Shown here in pieces: positions 18,072-26,452 of a stretch of DNA of 64,000 nt (within the stretch, counting starts at the first letter, position 1; the number at the start of each line of letters is the position of its first letter). The notes under the pieces were generated by a model. It was not told where the DNA came from, did not search any database, and saw only the letters and a program-made list of their open reading frames with translations. The stretch is from assembly GCF_017303215.1 (NCBI RefSeq), contig NZ_JAEMWU010000001.1, forward strand, positions 806,001-870,000, in the 5' to 3' direction. A program made the position numbers and the translations under genes. Source of the DNA: Microbacterium esteraromaticum (lineage in GTDB: Bacteria > Actinomycetota > Actinomycetes > Actinomycetales > Microbacteriaceae).

Positions 18072-21000
18072 ATGAGGGTCAAGCTCACCCTGCGCCGGCC
18101 CGGCGCACCGCTGACGGACATCGTCATCATGGCCGATTCGACAGCGACGGTCGCCGACGTCGCGGGGCAGATCGCCACCGCTGACCCCCAGCGCACCATC
18201 GCCAGCCGCGACGGCGATGTGCTGAGCCTCGCCGTCGCACCGCCGACGAGCGATGATCTGGTCACGCTGAACCCCGACCTGCTGATCGGCGACGCCCCGG
18301 TCGGCTCGGGCTTTCTCACCGAGATCGTCAACCTCGGGCCGAATCGCGCGGCAACCGCCCCGACGAGCAACCGACCCGCAGCGCTGCTCACCGTGCTCTC
18401 CGGGCCGGCGGCGGGGCAGGAGTTCCCGCTGCCGGTGGGGCACTTCTTCATCGGGCGCGATGCGGCCAGCGACGTCACCCTCAACGACCCGCTCGTCTCG
18501 AAGCGCCACGCCCGCATCGAGGTCGCCCCGACCTTCGTCGAACTTGTCGACCTGAACTCGGCCAACGGCATCCTCGTCGACGGCGGACTCGTGCAGCGAC
18601 TGCGTGTGATCCCCGGGCAGAGCTTCACGATCGGCGACTGCGAGCTCGTCGTGCGCCTCGTCGGTGACTTCGACGGCTCGGCCGAGACCGACCCGGTGCT
18701 CGAGCGCGGTGGCGCACTGCTGTTCAACCGCAGCCCCCGTGTCGAGGAACGCTACGTGGGCGACGACCTGCCCGAGCCGCGCTACCCGAAAGACCAGGTG
18801 CAGCGGCTGTTCCCCTGGCCGATGCTCATCGCGCCGATCCTGTTGGGCGCGGCGATGTTCTTCATCTTCGATAACCCGCGCTCGCTGCTGATCATGGCGA
18901 TGTCGCCGATGATGATGTTCGGTAACTTCATCTCGCAGCGCACACACATCGGCCAGCGACTGCGCAAAGAGGTCGAATCGTTCGAAGAGCAGTTCGAGCG
19001 GCTCGAAGAGAAGCTGTACCACGCGCATCCTCACGAGCGTGAGGTGCGGCAGAACGAAGTTCCCGCCGTCGCCGTCGTGTTCGACGAGGCCATGCGTCTG
19101 GGACCCCTGCTGTGGACCCGACGGCCCGAGCACTGGAACTTCCTCGCGGTGCGTCTCGGGGTGAGCGAAGACCTCGCACGGACGCGCATCAAGCGGGCGG
19201 AGACGCCCGAGGCGCTGGTGGAGTACGTCGAGCGCGTCGACCGCCTCGAAGAGCGCTACAAGATGATCGGTGACGTGCCGATCCTCGAATCGCTGCAGAG
19301 CGTGGGGTCGATCGGCGTCGCCGGACCCACGTCCGTGGCGAGCGATGCCCTGCGCGGACTGGCCGTGCAGCTGTTCGGTATGCACTCGCCCAATGAACTC
19401 GTCGCGGTCGCCCTCACCGAACCCGGCTGGGCTCAGGAACTCGACTGGCTCAAGTGGCTTCCGCACACCTCCAGCGAACGCAACCCGTTCAAGGACGTGC
19501 CGCTGGCCGATTCGGCGTCAACCGGCACAGCCCTGCTGAGCGGGCTCGAAGAGCTGATCATGCGCCGAGCCAAGGCAGCGAGCTCGCCCCGCCCGCCCTA
19601 CGGCGACGACTGGGATCCGACGTACTTCGGCACCGACGTCAAGCGCGCGGCCGAAGAGGCGAGCTTTCCCGGGCAGACGGCCGTGCTCGTCATCGTCACA
19701 GGCGACGCCCCCGTCGACCGCGCCCGCCTCACGCAGATCCTTGAGCGCGGGGCCGACGTGGGCGTGTACGCGCTGTTCGTCGCGCCGGTCGTCGAAGCGC
19801 TCCCCGCGGCGTGCCGGAGCTTCATCGACGTCACCGGCGGACTCGCGGATGCCACCGTCGGCACGGTGCGCAACGGCGTCGACTATCAGCGCGTGCAGGT
19901 CGAGGGCGTCTCGCACGCGTACATGACGATGCTCGCCAAGCGGCTCGCGCCCGTGGTCGATTCCAGCACCGTCATCGAAGACTCCTCAGATATCCCGGGC
20001 TCGGTGATGTTCCTCTCGCTGGTCGGCTCGGAGGTGGCATCCGACCCCGCCGCGGTCATCGACCGCTGGCGACAGAACAACACGATCATCGACCGCTCGG
20101 GCACCCCTCAGTCGCGCCTGAAGAAGGCCGGCACCCTGCGCGCGATCATCGGTCAGTCGCAGACCGACGCCATGACGCTGGATCTGCGCACCCAGGGCCC
20201 ACACGCCCTGGTCGGCGGTACCACGGGTGCGGGAAAGAGCGAGTTCCTGCAGGCGTGGGTGCTCGGCATGGCCGCGGCGCACAGCCCCGACCGGGTCACG
20301 TTCCTGTTCGTGGACTACAAGGGTGGTTCGGCCTTCGCCGACTGCGTCGACCTGCCGCACACGGTGGGCCTGGTCACCGACCTGAGCCCGCATCTCGTGC
20401 GCCGAGCGCTGACCAGCCTGCGTGCCGAGCTGCACCACCGCGAGCATCTGTTCAACCGCAAGAAGGCCAAGGACCTGCTCGAGCTCGAAAAGCGGCGCGA
20501 CCCCGAAACCCCGCCCGCGCTGGTGCTCGTCATCGACGAGTTCGCCGCGCTCGCCGGTGAGGTGCCCGAGTTCGTCGATGGCGTCGTCGACATCGCCCAG
20601 CGCGGCCGGTCTCTTGGCATCCACCTGATCATGGCGACGCAACGGCCCGCCGGCGTCATCAAAGACAACCTGCGCGCCAACACCAACCTGCGCGTCGCAC
20701 TGCGCATGGCCGACGAATCGGATTCGAAGGACGTCGTCGACGACCCGATCGCCGCGTCGTTCCCCCCGTCGATCCCCGGGCGTGGCATCGCGAAGACCGG
20801 GCCGGGTCGGCTGGTGCCGTTCCAGTCGGCGTACGCCGGCGGCTGGACCACCGACGAGGAGCAGGTCGCCGAGGTGAAGGTGGCCGAGCTGCGCTTCGGA
20901 TCCACCCAGTTGTGGGAGGCCGAGCAGGAGCCGGAGTCCGACTCGCACGATGAGGATCTCGGACCCACCGATCAGAAGCGCATCGTCGCCTCGCTCGTGA

Positions 21001-22580
21001 AGGCCGCATCGCAGGCCGGCATCCCGGCGCCGCGGCGCCCGTGGCTGGACGACCTCGAGCACGCCGTCGACCTGCGCGATCTGCCGCTGCGCGGCGACGG
21101 CGAGATCGTGCTCGGCAAGACGGACGTCCCGGCGCGGCAGCTGCAGGAGCCGACGTACTTCGTGCCCGATCGGGACGGCTCGCTGCTGATCTACGGCACC
21201 AGCGGATCGGGAAAGTCGACCGTGCTTCGCACGATGGCGATCGCGGCGGGTCACGACCCGGCGTCGCACGTCGAGGTGTACGGGCTCGACTTCGGTTCGG
21301 GGGCGCTGCGCGCGCTCGAAGTGCTGCCGCACGTCGGCTCGATCATCGCCGGCGACGACGCGGAGCGCGTGCAGCGCGTCCTGCGCTCGCTCGCGCGCGT
21401 GCTCGACGAGCGCGGCAAGCGCTTCAGTGCGGCGAATGCTGCGAACCTCACCGAGTACCGTGAGCTGACCGGGCGCGACGAGTCGCGCATCCTGCTGCTC
21501 ATCGACGGATTCGCGCAGTTCCGTTCCGAGTGGGAGTCGACGACGGCGCGGATGCCGTTCTATCAGACGTTCATGCGGATCCTCGGCGAGGGGCGACCGC
21601 TCGGTGTGCACGTGGTCGCCACCGCCGATCGTTCCGGGTCGGTGCCGACGGCCGTCAGCGCGAACGTCTCGCGACGCGTCGTGCTGCGTCTTGCCGAGGA
21701 GTCCGCGTACGGCATGCTCAACGTGCCGAAGGACGTGCTCGATGAGCGCTCCGCGCCCGGACGGGCGATCGTCGACGGCCTCGAGACGCAGATCGCCACG
21801 CTGGGGGGAACGCCGAACGTGGCGGAGCAGACCAAGCTGCTCGAGAAGCTCGCCGCCGACCTGCGGACGGCCGGCGCCCGCGAGGTAGCCGAGATCGGCG
21901 CACTGCCGACCAGGCTCTCGGCGCGCGAGCTGCCGGACCGCGTCGGGGAGTTCCCGGTGCTCGGTGTGGCCGAGGACACCCTGGCCGCGCGGGACTTCGA
22001 TCCGGTGGGAACGTTCGTGGTGGCGGGCCCTCCGCTGTCGGGCAAGACGAACGCGCTCAAGGCGATGGTCACGTCGATGCGCCGCTTCGACCCCGAGGTG
22101 AAGCTGTTCCACTTCGGCGGTCGACGGGCACAGCTGAAGGACTGGGCCGACTGGACCCGCAGTGCGGTCACCCCCGATGCCGCCAAGGAGCTGGCGAAAG
22201 AGATCACCGAGTTGGTCGCCGACGAGGCGCTCCCCATGCGGCTGATGATCGTCATCGAGGATGTGCCGCAGTTCGCCGACAGCCCTGCTGAGCGCGACAT
22301 GAAGGCGCTGTTCCAGGCGATAGGCCGCAGCGATCACTTCCTCGTCGGCGATGCGGACGTCACGCAGGTCACCAGTGGGTTCGGATTCATCGGTGACTTC
22401 AAGTCCGGCCGCAAGGGCATCATCCTCAAGCCCGACGCCTTCGACGGTGACTCGGTGTTCAAGGTGCCGTTCCCGAAGGTCAAGCGCACCGACTTCCCCG
22501 AAGGTCGAGGCATCTTCGTGCAGGCGGGCCGTCAGGTGACGGTGCAGATGCCGCTCATCGAGGGGGAGCGGCTGGGATGA
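18072..22580 (+). CDS. FHA-FtsK/SpoIIIE ATPase of type VII secretion (EssC/EccC-like)
   Basis: 1502 residues; ATG 18072 with AGGAGA upstream. The N-terminus has a ubiquitin/FHA-like domain (1-90) and a clear FHA domain (about 110-200; FFIGRDAASDV, SKRHARIEV, SANGILV). Two hydrophobic helices follow near 250-290. Three nucleotide-binding domains come next: Walker A GGTTGAGKS at 715-723 with Walker B ending D822-E823; GTSGSGKS at 1042-1049 with LLLIDG at 1141-1146; and GPPLSGKT at 1319-1326. This is the motor of T7SS, translocating WXG100 partners across the membrane. The FHA-first layout resembles the Firmicutes EssC more than mycobacterial EccC. The WXG100 genes start 80 nt downstream. Confidence 0.94.
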   Translation: MRVKLTLRRPGAPLTDIVIMADSTATVADVAGQIATADPQRTIASRDGDVLSLAVAPPTSDDLVTLNPDLLIGDAPVGSGFLTEIVNLGPNRAATAPTSNRPAALLTVLSGPAAGQEFPLPVGHFFIGRDAASDVTLNDPLVSKRHARIEVAPTFVELVDLNSANGILVDGGLVQRLRVIPGQSFTIGDCELVVRLVGDFDGSAETDPVLERGGALLFNRSPRVEERYVGDDLPEPRYPKDQVQRLFPWPMLIAPILLGAAMFFIFDNPRSLLIMAMSPMMMFGNFISQRTHIGQRLRKEVESFEEQFERLEEKLYHAHPHEREVRQNEVPAVAVVFDEAMRLGPLLWTRRPEHWNFLAVRLGVSEDLARTRIKRAETPEALVEYVERVDRLEERYKMIGDVPILESLQSVGSIGVAGPTSVASDALRGLAVQLFGMHSPNELVAVALTEPGWAQELDWLKWLPHTSSERNPFKDVPLADSASTGTALLSGLEELIMRRAKAASSPRPPYGDDWDPTYFGTDVKRAAEEASFPGQTAVLVIVTGDAPVDRARLTQILERGADVGVYALFVAPVVEALPAACRSFIDVTGGLADATVGTVRNGVDYQRVQVEGVSHAYMTMLAKRLAPVVDSSTVIEDSSDIPGSVMFLSLVGSEVASDPAAVIDRWRQNNTIIDRSGTPQSRLKKAGTLRAIIGQSQTDAMTLDLRTQGPHALVGGTTGAGKSEFLQAWVLGMAAAHSPDRVTFLFVDYKGGSAFADCVDLPHTVGLVTDLSPHLVRRALTSLRAELHHREHLFNRKKAKDLLELEKRRDPETPPALVLVIDEFAALAGEVPEFVDGVVDIAQRGRSLGIHLIMATQRPAGVIKDNLRANTNLRVALRMADESDSKDVVDDPIAASFPPSIPGRGIAKTGPGRLVPFQSAYAGGWTTDEEQVAEVKVAELRFGSTQLWEAEQEPESDSHDEDLGPTDQKRIVASLVKAASQAGIPAPRRPWLDDLEHAVDLRDLPLRGDGEIVLGKTDVPARQLQEPTYFVPDRDGSLLIYGTSGSGKSTVLRTMAIAAGHDPASHVEVYGLDFGSGALRALEVLPHVGSIIAGDDAERVQRVLRSLARVLDERGKRFSAANAANLTEYRELTGRDESRILLLIDGFAQFRSEWESTTARMPFYQTFMRILGEGRPLGVHVVATADRSGSVPTAVSANVSRRVVLRLAEESAYGMLNVPKDVLDERSAPGRAIVDGLETQIATLGGTPNVAEQTKLLEKLAADLRTAGAREVAEIGALPTRLSARELPDRVGEFPVLGVAEDTLAARDFDPVGTFVVAGPPLSGKTNALKAMVTSMRRFDPEVKLFHFGGRRAQLKDWADWTRSAVTPDAAKELAKEITELVADEALPMRLMIVIEDVPQFADSPAERDMKALFQAIGRSDHFLVGDADVTQVTSGFGFIGDFKSGRKGIILKPDAFDGDSVFKVPFPKVKRTDFPEGRGIFVQAGRQVTVQMPLIEGERLG

Positions 22581-22584
22581 CTCG

Positions 22585-22632
22585 GATGGGGAGTTCTCCC
22601 CATCGCAGGGCCCGGCGACGGGCCAGTAGATT
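22585..22632 (+). promoter_or_regulatory. Operator/promoter cassette 1: perfect inverted repeat plus -10 box
   Basis: The 20-nt inverted repeat at 22585-22604 has 9-bp arms GATGGGGAG and CTCCCCATC around TT. Exactly 22 nt later comes a -10-like TAGATT (22627-22632), then an RBS at 22645-22650 and the WXG100 ATG at 22660. The same cassette with identical spacing occurs at 27263 and 31080. The regulator is unknown. Confidence 0.75.
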
Positions 22633-22659
22633 CTGTGCGTAGCCGGAGGAAGGGCCGAC

Positions 22660-22965
22660 ATGGGTGTGAAGGTCAGTTATGACCAGCTGGGAAATCTGTC
22701 CACCCAGCTGAAGAGCGTTGTCGACGAGTTCGAGCACGCGGGATCCCGCGCAAATGACCTGCGGGATGACGTCGGGCGGCCATACGGTGAGTCGGAGCTG
22801 CGCGATCTCGCGGGTGACTTCGAGGGTCGGTGGGACGATCGGCGCAAGAATCTGATGGAGAGCTGCAAGGCCGTGGCCGAATACGTCGACGACGTGTTGG
22901 AGGCTTTCAAGGACTTTGATCAGGACGCAGCGAGCAAGTTCGATGAGAAAGGCGGGCAGCGATGA
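22660..22965 (+). CDS. WXG100-family protein (ESAT-6-like)
   Basis: 101 residues, all-helical, with a central turn containing W58 (GRWDDRR) between two amphipathic helices: the WXG100 hairpin with the Gly position altered. RBS GGAGGA precedes ATG 22660. It sits immediately downstream of the secretion ATPase and under cassette 1, and overlaps the next gene by 4 nt. Such proteins form dimers and are exported by the EssC/EccC motor, often carrying a larger partner. The next gene product is the likely partner. It resembles the protein at 31773 in the FxGxWD region. Confidence 0.85.
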   Translation: MGVKVSYDQLGNLSTQLKSVVDEFEHAGSRANDLRDDVGRPYGESELRDLAGDFEGRWDDRRKNLMESCKAVAEYVDDVLEAFKDFDQDAASKFDEKGGQR

Positions 22966-24188
22966 CGGTTTCCATGCACATGCCGTATCAGACCCCCGTT
23001 GGCGGAAACCGCATCGATGAGCTCGAAGGCGACGGCGCAGACATCACGGCCCGGGGCATTCAAGTCTCAGAACTGGGCAAGGCCATGGAGGACGCCTGGA
23101 AGCTGATCGCTCGCCTCGTCGACGACGGAGCCGAGATGGAGGGCGACGCGGTCGAGAAGCTCCGCGAGGTTGCTGAGGATGTGAATGCCGATCTTCGCAA
23201 GGGCGGCGAGCTCTACACAGCGGTCGGCCCTCACATCGAGAAGTACGGCAGCGCGGTCAGCGCGTCCAAGCCCACTCTCGATAGTCTGGCCAGCGATCTT
23301 CGCGAGACGTGGCAGAAGTACTACTACGCATCAGAGTACGCGCGCGCGGCGGGCCTCGCCGTTCCGAACGTGCCTGACAGCGACGCCGAGCCGTCCGAGC
23401 AGTACGCGTACGACAGCGCAGAGCAGAATGCCCAGGATGCGCAGGACACTGCGAACGGGCACAAGGCGAACTGGGATGACTACGCCGCACAGTACGACCG
23501 CGAGTACAACACGTGGTTCAACGCCTATGAAGAAGCTGTTCGCGAGATCAGATCCGGCATCAGCGGCAAGATCGAGGACAGCTGGAAGGACGACGTTCGC
23601 GGAGCGCTTGATGCGCTGGCCGACATTCTGGCTGTCGCCGGCCTCGTGCTCGCCGTGCTGGCGATCATCGTCGGTGGGCCGATCGTTATGGCTCTCGCCG
23701 CGGCGGTGGCTGTGCTGACACTTCTGACGCAGGTCGCGAAGTTCGCAGTCGGGGACGGCGACTGGTTCGAGCTCAGCCTGGCGATCGTCGGCTGCATTCC
23801 GTTCATCGGACCTGGCTTCAAGTTCTTCAAGGGACTGGCGCAGGGCAGCAGCGGCTTCCCCGGTTTCCTCGGGGCACTCAAGACTGCCCTCAAGACGGAT
23901 GCCTTCCGATTGGCCGGTGTCGGCGCGGGGTCTCCCGCAGCGTGGCTGCGCGGTCTGAATGATCTGGCCGGTGCCACGCCCGCGGCGAAGGCGGGGGAGT
24001 TCGTCACAGAGTTCTTCAGCGGCAAGGGCGTCACCGAGTGGGGGACCATGGGGGCACGCGGCATCGACGCACTCGATACCGTCTCCACGGTGTGGGCCAC
24101 CAAGCTCGGCATCGTGGGGAACATCAAGTCTGCCGCGGACGGCACCTTCGGCAACTTCTTCGATCCCGATCAGAACCGCTTCAGCTGA
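22962..24188 (+). CDS. Candidate T7SS substrate: helical N-terminus, hydrophobic core segment, unknown C-terminal domain
   Basis: 408 residues, ATGA-coupled to the WXG100 gene. Residues about 15-215 are strongly helical and WXG/LXG-like. Strongly hydrophobic segments follow at about 219-260 and 273-290, and then a ~115-residue C-terminal domain rich in Gly, Ala and Phe ending DPDQNRFS. The layout (helical domain, hydrophobic stretch, variable C-terminus) is shared with the hydrolase encoded at 32052 and is typical of T7SS polymorphic effectors. No catalytic motif is recognised at the C-terminus. It may be a membrane-active toxin, or a structural protein. No immunity gene is identified; the following genes belong to repeated families. 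Confidence 0.65.
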   Translation: MTVSMHMPYQTPVGGNRIDELEGDGADITARGIQVSELGKAMEDAWKLIARLVDDGAEMEGDAVEKLREVAEDVNADLRKGGELYTAVGPHIEKYGSAVSASKPTLDSLASDLRETWQKYYYASEYARAAGLAVPNVPDSDAEPSEQYAYDSAEQNAQDAQDTANGHKANWDDYAAQYDREYNTWFNAYEEAVREIRSGISGKIEDSWKDDVRGALDALADILAVAGLVLAVLAIIVGGPIVMALAAAVAVLTLLTQVAKFAVGDGDWFELSLAIVGCIPFIGPGFKFFKGLAQGSSGFPGFLGALKTALKTDAFRLAGVGAGSPAAWLRGLNDLAGATPAAKAGEFVTEFFSGKGVTEWGTMGARGIDALDTVSTVWATKLGIVGNIKSAADGTFGNFFDPDQNRFS

Positions 24189-24231
24189 GTGAGCAACCGC
24201 GGGTGGCACGCGCGGGTGAGAGAGTGAATGC

Positions 24232-24849
24232 ATGAGCGATCTGCGCAATGAGCTGCTGGGCAGTCGGACACCGACTTTGCCTCCATACCGAATGCTGGTT
24301 CCTCCGGGCTGGGAGGTCTTCGAGCTCGGTGAGCAGGACGAGACTCAGTTGATCGGTCGAGCCGCCGCCAGACTGAAGGCGAACAATCGTGGTGATCTCA
24401 CGGCGGCTGTCGGACGGTATGTGCGCGATGCGCTGACGGATCTGCGCAGGCAGAACGCGTTCGCGTACGCCATTCCCGGCGAAGAGGCACCCACCTGGGT
24501 GCTCGGTTCTGCCAGCCTGGTGGGAATCAGGCGCGTTTCGACGCCTGATCTGACTCTGGACGACGTCGTGCGCAATGCGGTGGCGCAGCACGGTGGTGCA
24601 CCTCTGGGCGAAGATGCTCGGATCATGAGCTGGGCGGAGAGCCGCACGGTGACGATGGATGGTGAGACGGTGCGTTCGCTCATGCTGAACTACCTGATCC
24701 CGATTCCGGGAACCCGGCGCACCCAGGCGGTGCACTGGGTGGTCAACGCGGCACATGCAGAAGATATGCCGGACGACGATCCGAAGCTCGAAGCGTGGAA
24801 GCTGCTGTTCGACGTGCACGTAGCGACGTTCGCTTGGCTTGCGGAATGA
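24232..24849 (+). CDS. T7SS-locus protein of unknown function (family A)
   Basis: 205 residues, soluble, no signal peptide. It begins with LPPYRMLVPPGWEVFEL and ends with a YLIPIPGTRR strand followed by a helix EAWKLLFDVHVATFAWLA. The same frame of features (LPGRWFSVDL near the start; YWVPVPASKR and LFDEFVAAARF near the end) is found in the product at 34111, so the two are distant paralogues placed at the two ends of the accessory region. The position beside WXG100 and substrate genes suggests a secretion accessory or chaperone role. No known family is recognised; function is not assigned. Confidence 0.7.
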   Translation: MSDLRNELLGSRTPTLPPYRMLVPPGWEVFELGEQDETQLIGRAAARLKANNRGDLTAAVGRYVRDALTDLRRQNAFAYAIPGEEAPTWVLGSASLVGIRRVSTPDLTLDDVVRNAVAQHGGAPLGEDARIMSWAESRTVTMDGETVRSLMLNYLIPIPGTRRTQAVHWVVNAAHAEDMPDDDPKLEAWKLLFDVHVATFAWLAE

Positions 24850-24858
24850 GAAGGCACC

Positions 24859-25479
24859 ATGAGTGAATTCGAACTGAACTATCGCACCGACCTCGCCATC
24901 CCGATCGCGCCGATCGCATCGGTGGCCGAACGCACCGAGTGGGCGCGCAGCCGTGCCCAAGAGTTCATCACTGCGTCGACTCTGGTCGCCGGGGCCGCTG
25001 ATCGGATCGAGGCGGCGCTCGCCGACCTGGCGGGAAAAGCCGACGACGATTCCATGATCGCGTTGCTCGTCTCGGAGGACGCGAGCGTTCTCGCGCCGCT
25101 GACGATCTATACGACAGCTCAGTCAATGTCTGACCGTGAGGTTGCCCGGTTCCTGTCCACTCCGGCGACGCTCCTGCCCCCGACCGGACAGACCACGCAG
25201 ACACAGCACCTGGGTGTGGGGTTCTCGTCGACGCTGCTTGAGAGCAGCGACGAGGTGAACTACTCCACCCGACGGTGGGTGTTCTTCGGCGAATCCTCTA
25301 CGGTCACGGCGCTGCTCGGACCCGTGATCCCTGCGCAGGCCATCGTGCTGGTGGAGCCGATCGCCGAGGTGATCCTTGAAGCGTCCCGCGCCGTCGACTT
25401 CGAACCTGCGCAGGACCCGCACCGGGTCACGCGGCTCCTTGCCATGACCGAGAAGGTTGGCGACAAATGGGAGATCTGA
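24859..25479 (+). CDS. T7SS-locus protein of unknown function (family B, GVGxSSTLL)
   Basis: 206 residues, soluble, starting at ATG 24859 with an AGAAGG box. A conserved GVGFSSTLL motif around residue 117 matches GVGCSSTLL in the product at 27685, with similar flanks (an upstream Pro-rich segment; downstream RRWVFFGES versus IRWLFVATG). The last residues, KWEI, are encoded inside a 13-nt overlap with the next gene. The same overlap and a conserved Trp (EWAL, AWDR) occur at 28248 and in a gene remnant at 26330. It is probably made together with its family C membrane partner. No catalytic motif is recognised. Confidence 0.7.
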   Translation: MSEFELNYRTDLAIPIAPIASVAERTEWARSRAQEFITASTLVAGAADRIEAALADLAGKADDDSMIALLVSEDASVLAPLTIYTTAQSMSDREVARFLSTPATLLPPTGQTTQTQHLGVGFSSTLLESSDEVNYSTRRWVFFGESSTVTALLGPVIPAQAIVLVEPIAEVILEASRAVDFEPAQDPHRVTRLLAMTEKVGDKWEI

Positions 25480-26282
25480 CACATCGGCCGCTCGCTCCCC
25501 TGATCGAAGAGGCCGAGGAATGGACACCGCTGGACTGGTGGAAGCTCGAGATCAGGTCTTTCATCGTGGCGCCTGCCGTTGTCCGCGACTTGTCGATCAT
25601 CGCGCCGCAGGAGGCCGTGCAGGCTGAGTACACGAAGATCACGGGTGCCAGCTGCCTGCGCTCGCTCAGTTACCTATACGCGATCGTCGGCCCGCTCGTC
25701 GGCGCGGCGATGATGATCCGGTGGGCGTGGACCAGCGGCGACAACTTCGACCTGCCTCTGGCCACGGCCGGCATTCTCACAGCCCTCGCGCTCATCGTCG
25801 GCGTCTACGGCCAGGTCCAGGAACACAGGCACCCGCGGGCGGTCACGGCAGGCAGCCTGCGCACGCTTGCGCTGCTGCACATCATCCCGGCGGCCGTGTC
25901 ACTTCTCCTCGCCGCAACTGCGGGCCGGAGCCAACTGACCGGGCCTGACGTGCTGTGGATCGTCGTCATCGCGGCAGATGCGCTCTTACACGTCGTACTC
26001 CTGGTGCGCGGTCCGGTGCGACCAGGTGGTCCGCAGAATGAAGTCGACAACATCAGGCAGGGCCTCACTGAGACGCCGCAGCACGTCCTCGATGAAATCC
26101 AAGATCGGCGCCGTTCCGCGATCGAGCTGCTGCGTTCGCGCGACCTCATCGACGCTGGGGGCGCCGCGCGGGCGAATGCCGCGCCGATGGGTGAGCTCGG
26201 TCTGACGATGGCGCCCGAACTGGCAAGGCATCTGCCTGACGCGCCCGCCGGCGCTCCTCCCAGGCATGAGGTCGATGGGTAG
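25467..26282 (+). CDS. Tetraspan membrane protein of unknown function (family C, WxxLxWWxxE)
   Basis: 271 residues; ATG 25467 overlaps the previous stop by 13 nt. The N-terminal cytosolic part carries WTPLDWWKLE, shared as WHPLEWWRIE (26440) and WGGLNWWELE (28248). About four transmembrane helices lie at 70-185, and a helical tail has the family signature AIELLRSRDLID then GELGLTMAPELA. A 1-nt deletion relative to the sister copy (a C run near 26260) removes the ancestral stop at PPQA and extends the frame seven residues into a decayed operator. The first 240 nt are almost identical to 29057-29297. It is probably coupled to family B; function is unknown. Confidence 0.7.
   Translation: MGDLTHRPLAPLIEEAEEWTPLDWWKLEIRSFIVAPAVVRDLSIIAPQEAVQAEYTKITGASCLRSLSYLYAIVGPLVGAAMMIRWAWTSGDNFDLPLATAGILTALALIVGVYGQVQEHRHPRAVTAGSLRTLALLHIIPAAVSLLLAATAGRSQLTGPDVLWIVVIAADALLHVVLLVRGPVRPGGPQNEVDNIRQGLTETPQHVLDEIQDRRRSAIELLRSRDLIDAGGAARANAAPMGELGLTMAPELARHLPDAPAGAPPRHEVDG
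25484..25724 (+). repeat. 241-bp near-identical direct repeat, copy A
   Basis: This block matches 29057-29297 with only two differences noticed by eye (near 25590 and 25677), a constant offset of 3573 nt. It encodes the N-terminal part of the family C protein. After 25724 the match resumes at 26193-26326 against 29297-29433, so copy B has lost about 469 bp. This is recent duplication or gene conversion. Confidence 0.9.
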
Positions 26283-26293
26283 TTGTCGCCATC
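26274..26293 (+). promoter_or_regulatory. Decayed copy of the T7SS-locus inverted repeat
   Basis: The 20-nt stretch GATGGGTAG-TT-GTCGCCATC matches the cassette inverted repeat except at three arm positions. It overlaps the last codons and stop of the 25467 gene. In the sister copy at 29380 the repeat is better preserved and followed by TATGAT; here the matching place reads TGCGGT. It is probably non-functional. Confidence 0.55.
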
Positions 26294-26329
26294 GACGCTG
26301 CCCAACGGGAACGGCGCAGTCCTTGTGCG

Positions 26330-26452
26330 GTGAACCTGGTGGCCGCGGTCGTCGCCGTGCAGGGACTGGAAGCCGACGGCCTGCCCTTCGCCCAGCAGGA
26401 GCCCGTGGCTCTTGTGCCCGCCATAGACGAGGATGCCGCATGGGACAGGTGA
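26330..26452 (+). pseudogene. C-terminal remnant of a family B gene
   Basis: An open frame from GTG 26330 encodes only 40 residues, ending PAIDEDAAWDR and a stop at 26450-26452. It overlaps the ATG of the following family C gene by 13 nt, exactly as intact family B genes do (25479/25467 and 28260/28248), and keeps the conserved penultimate Trp region and a QQEPVAL segment comparable to FEPEAPIA. The upstream sequence up to 26326 is instead shared with 29404-29433. A deletion thus seems to have joined an operator region to the tail of a family B gene. Confidence 0.6.

Noticed and set aside
19986..22661. Very long open frame (about 890 codons) on the minus strand opposite the secretion ATPase gene
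   Set aside because: It is antisense to a strongly supported gene, has an Arg/His/Leu-biased composition typical of GC-rich shadow frames and shows no domain.
26266..26439. N-terminal extension of the 26440 protein
   Set aside because: The extra codons run through a decayed operator and a family B remnant; the family C pattern begins at MGQVK with the conserved 13-nt overlap.
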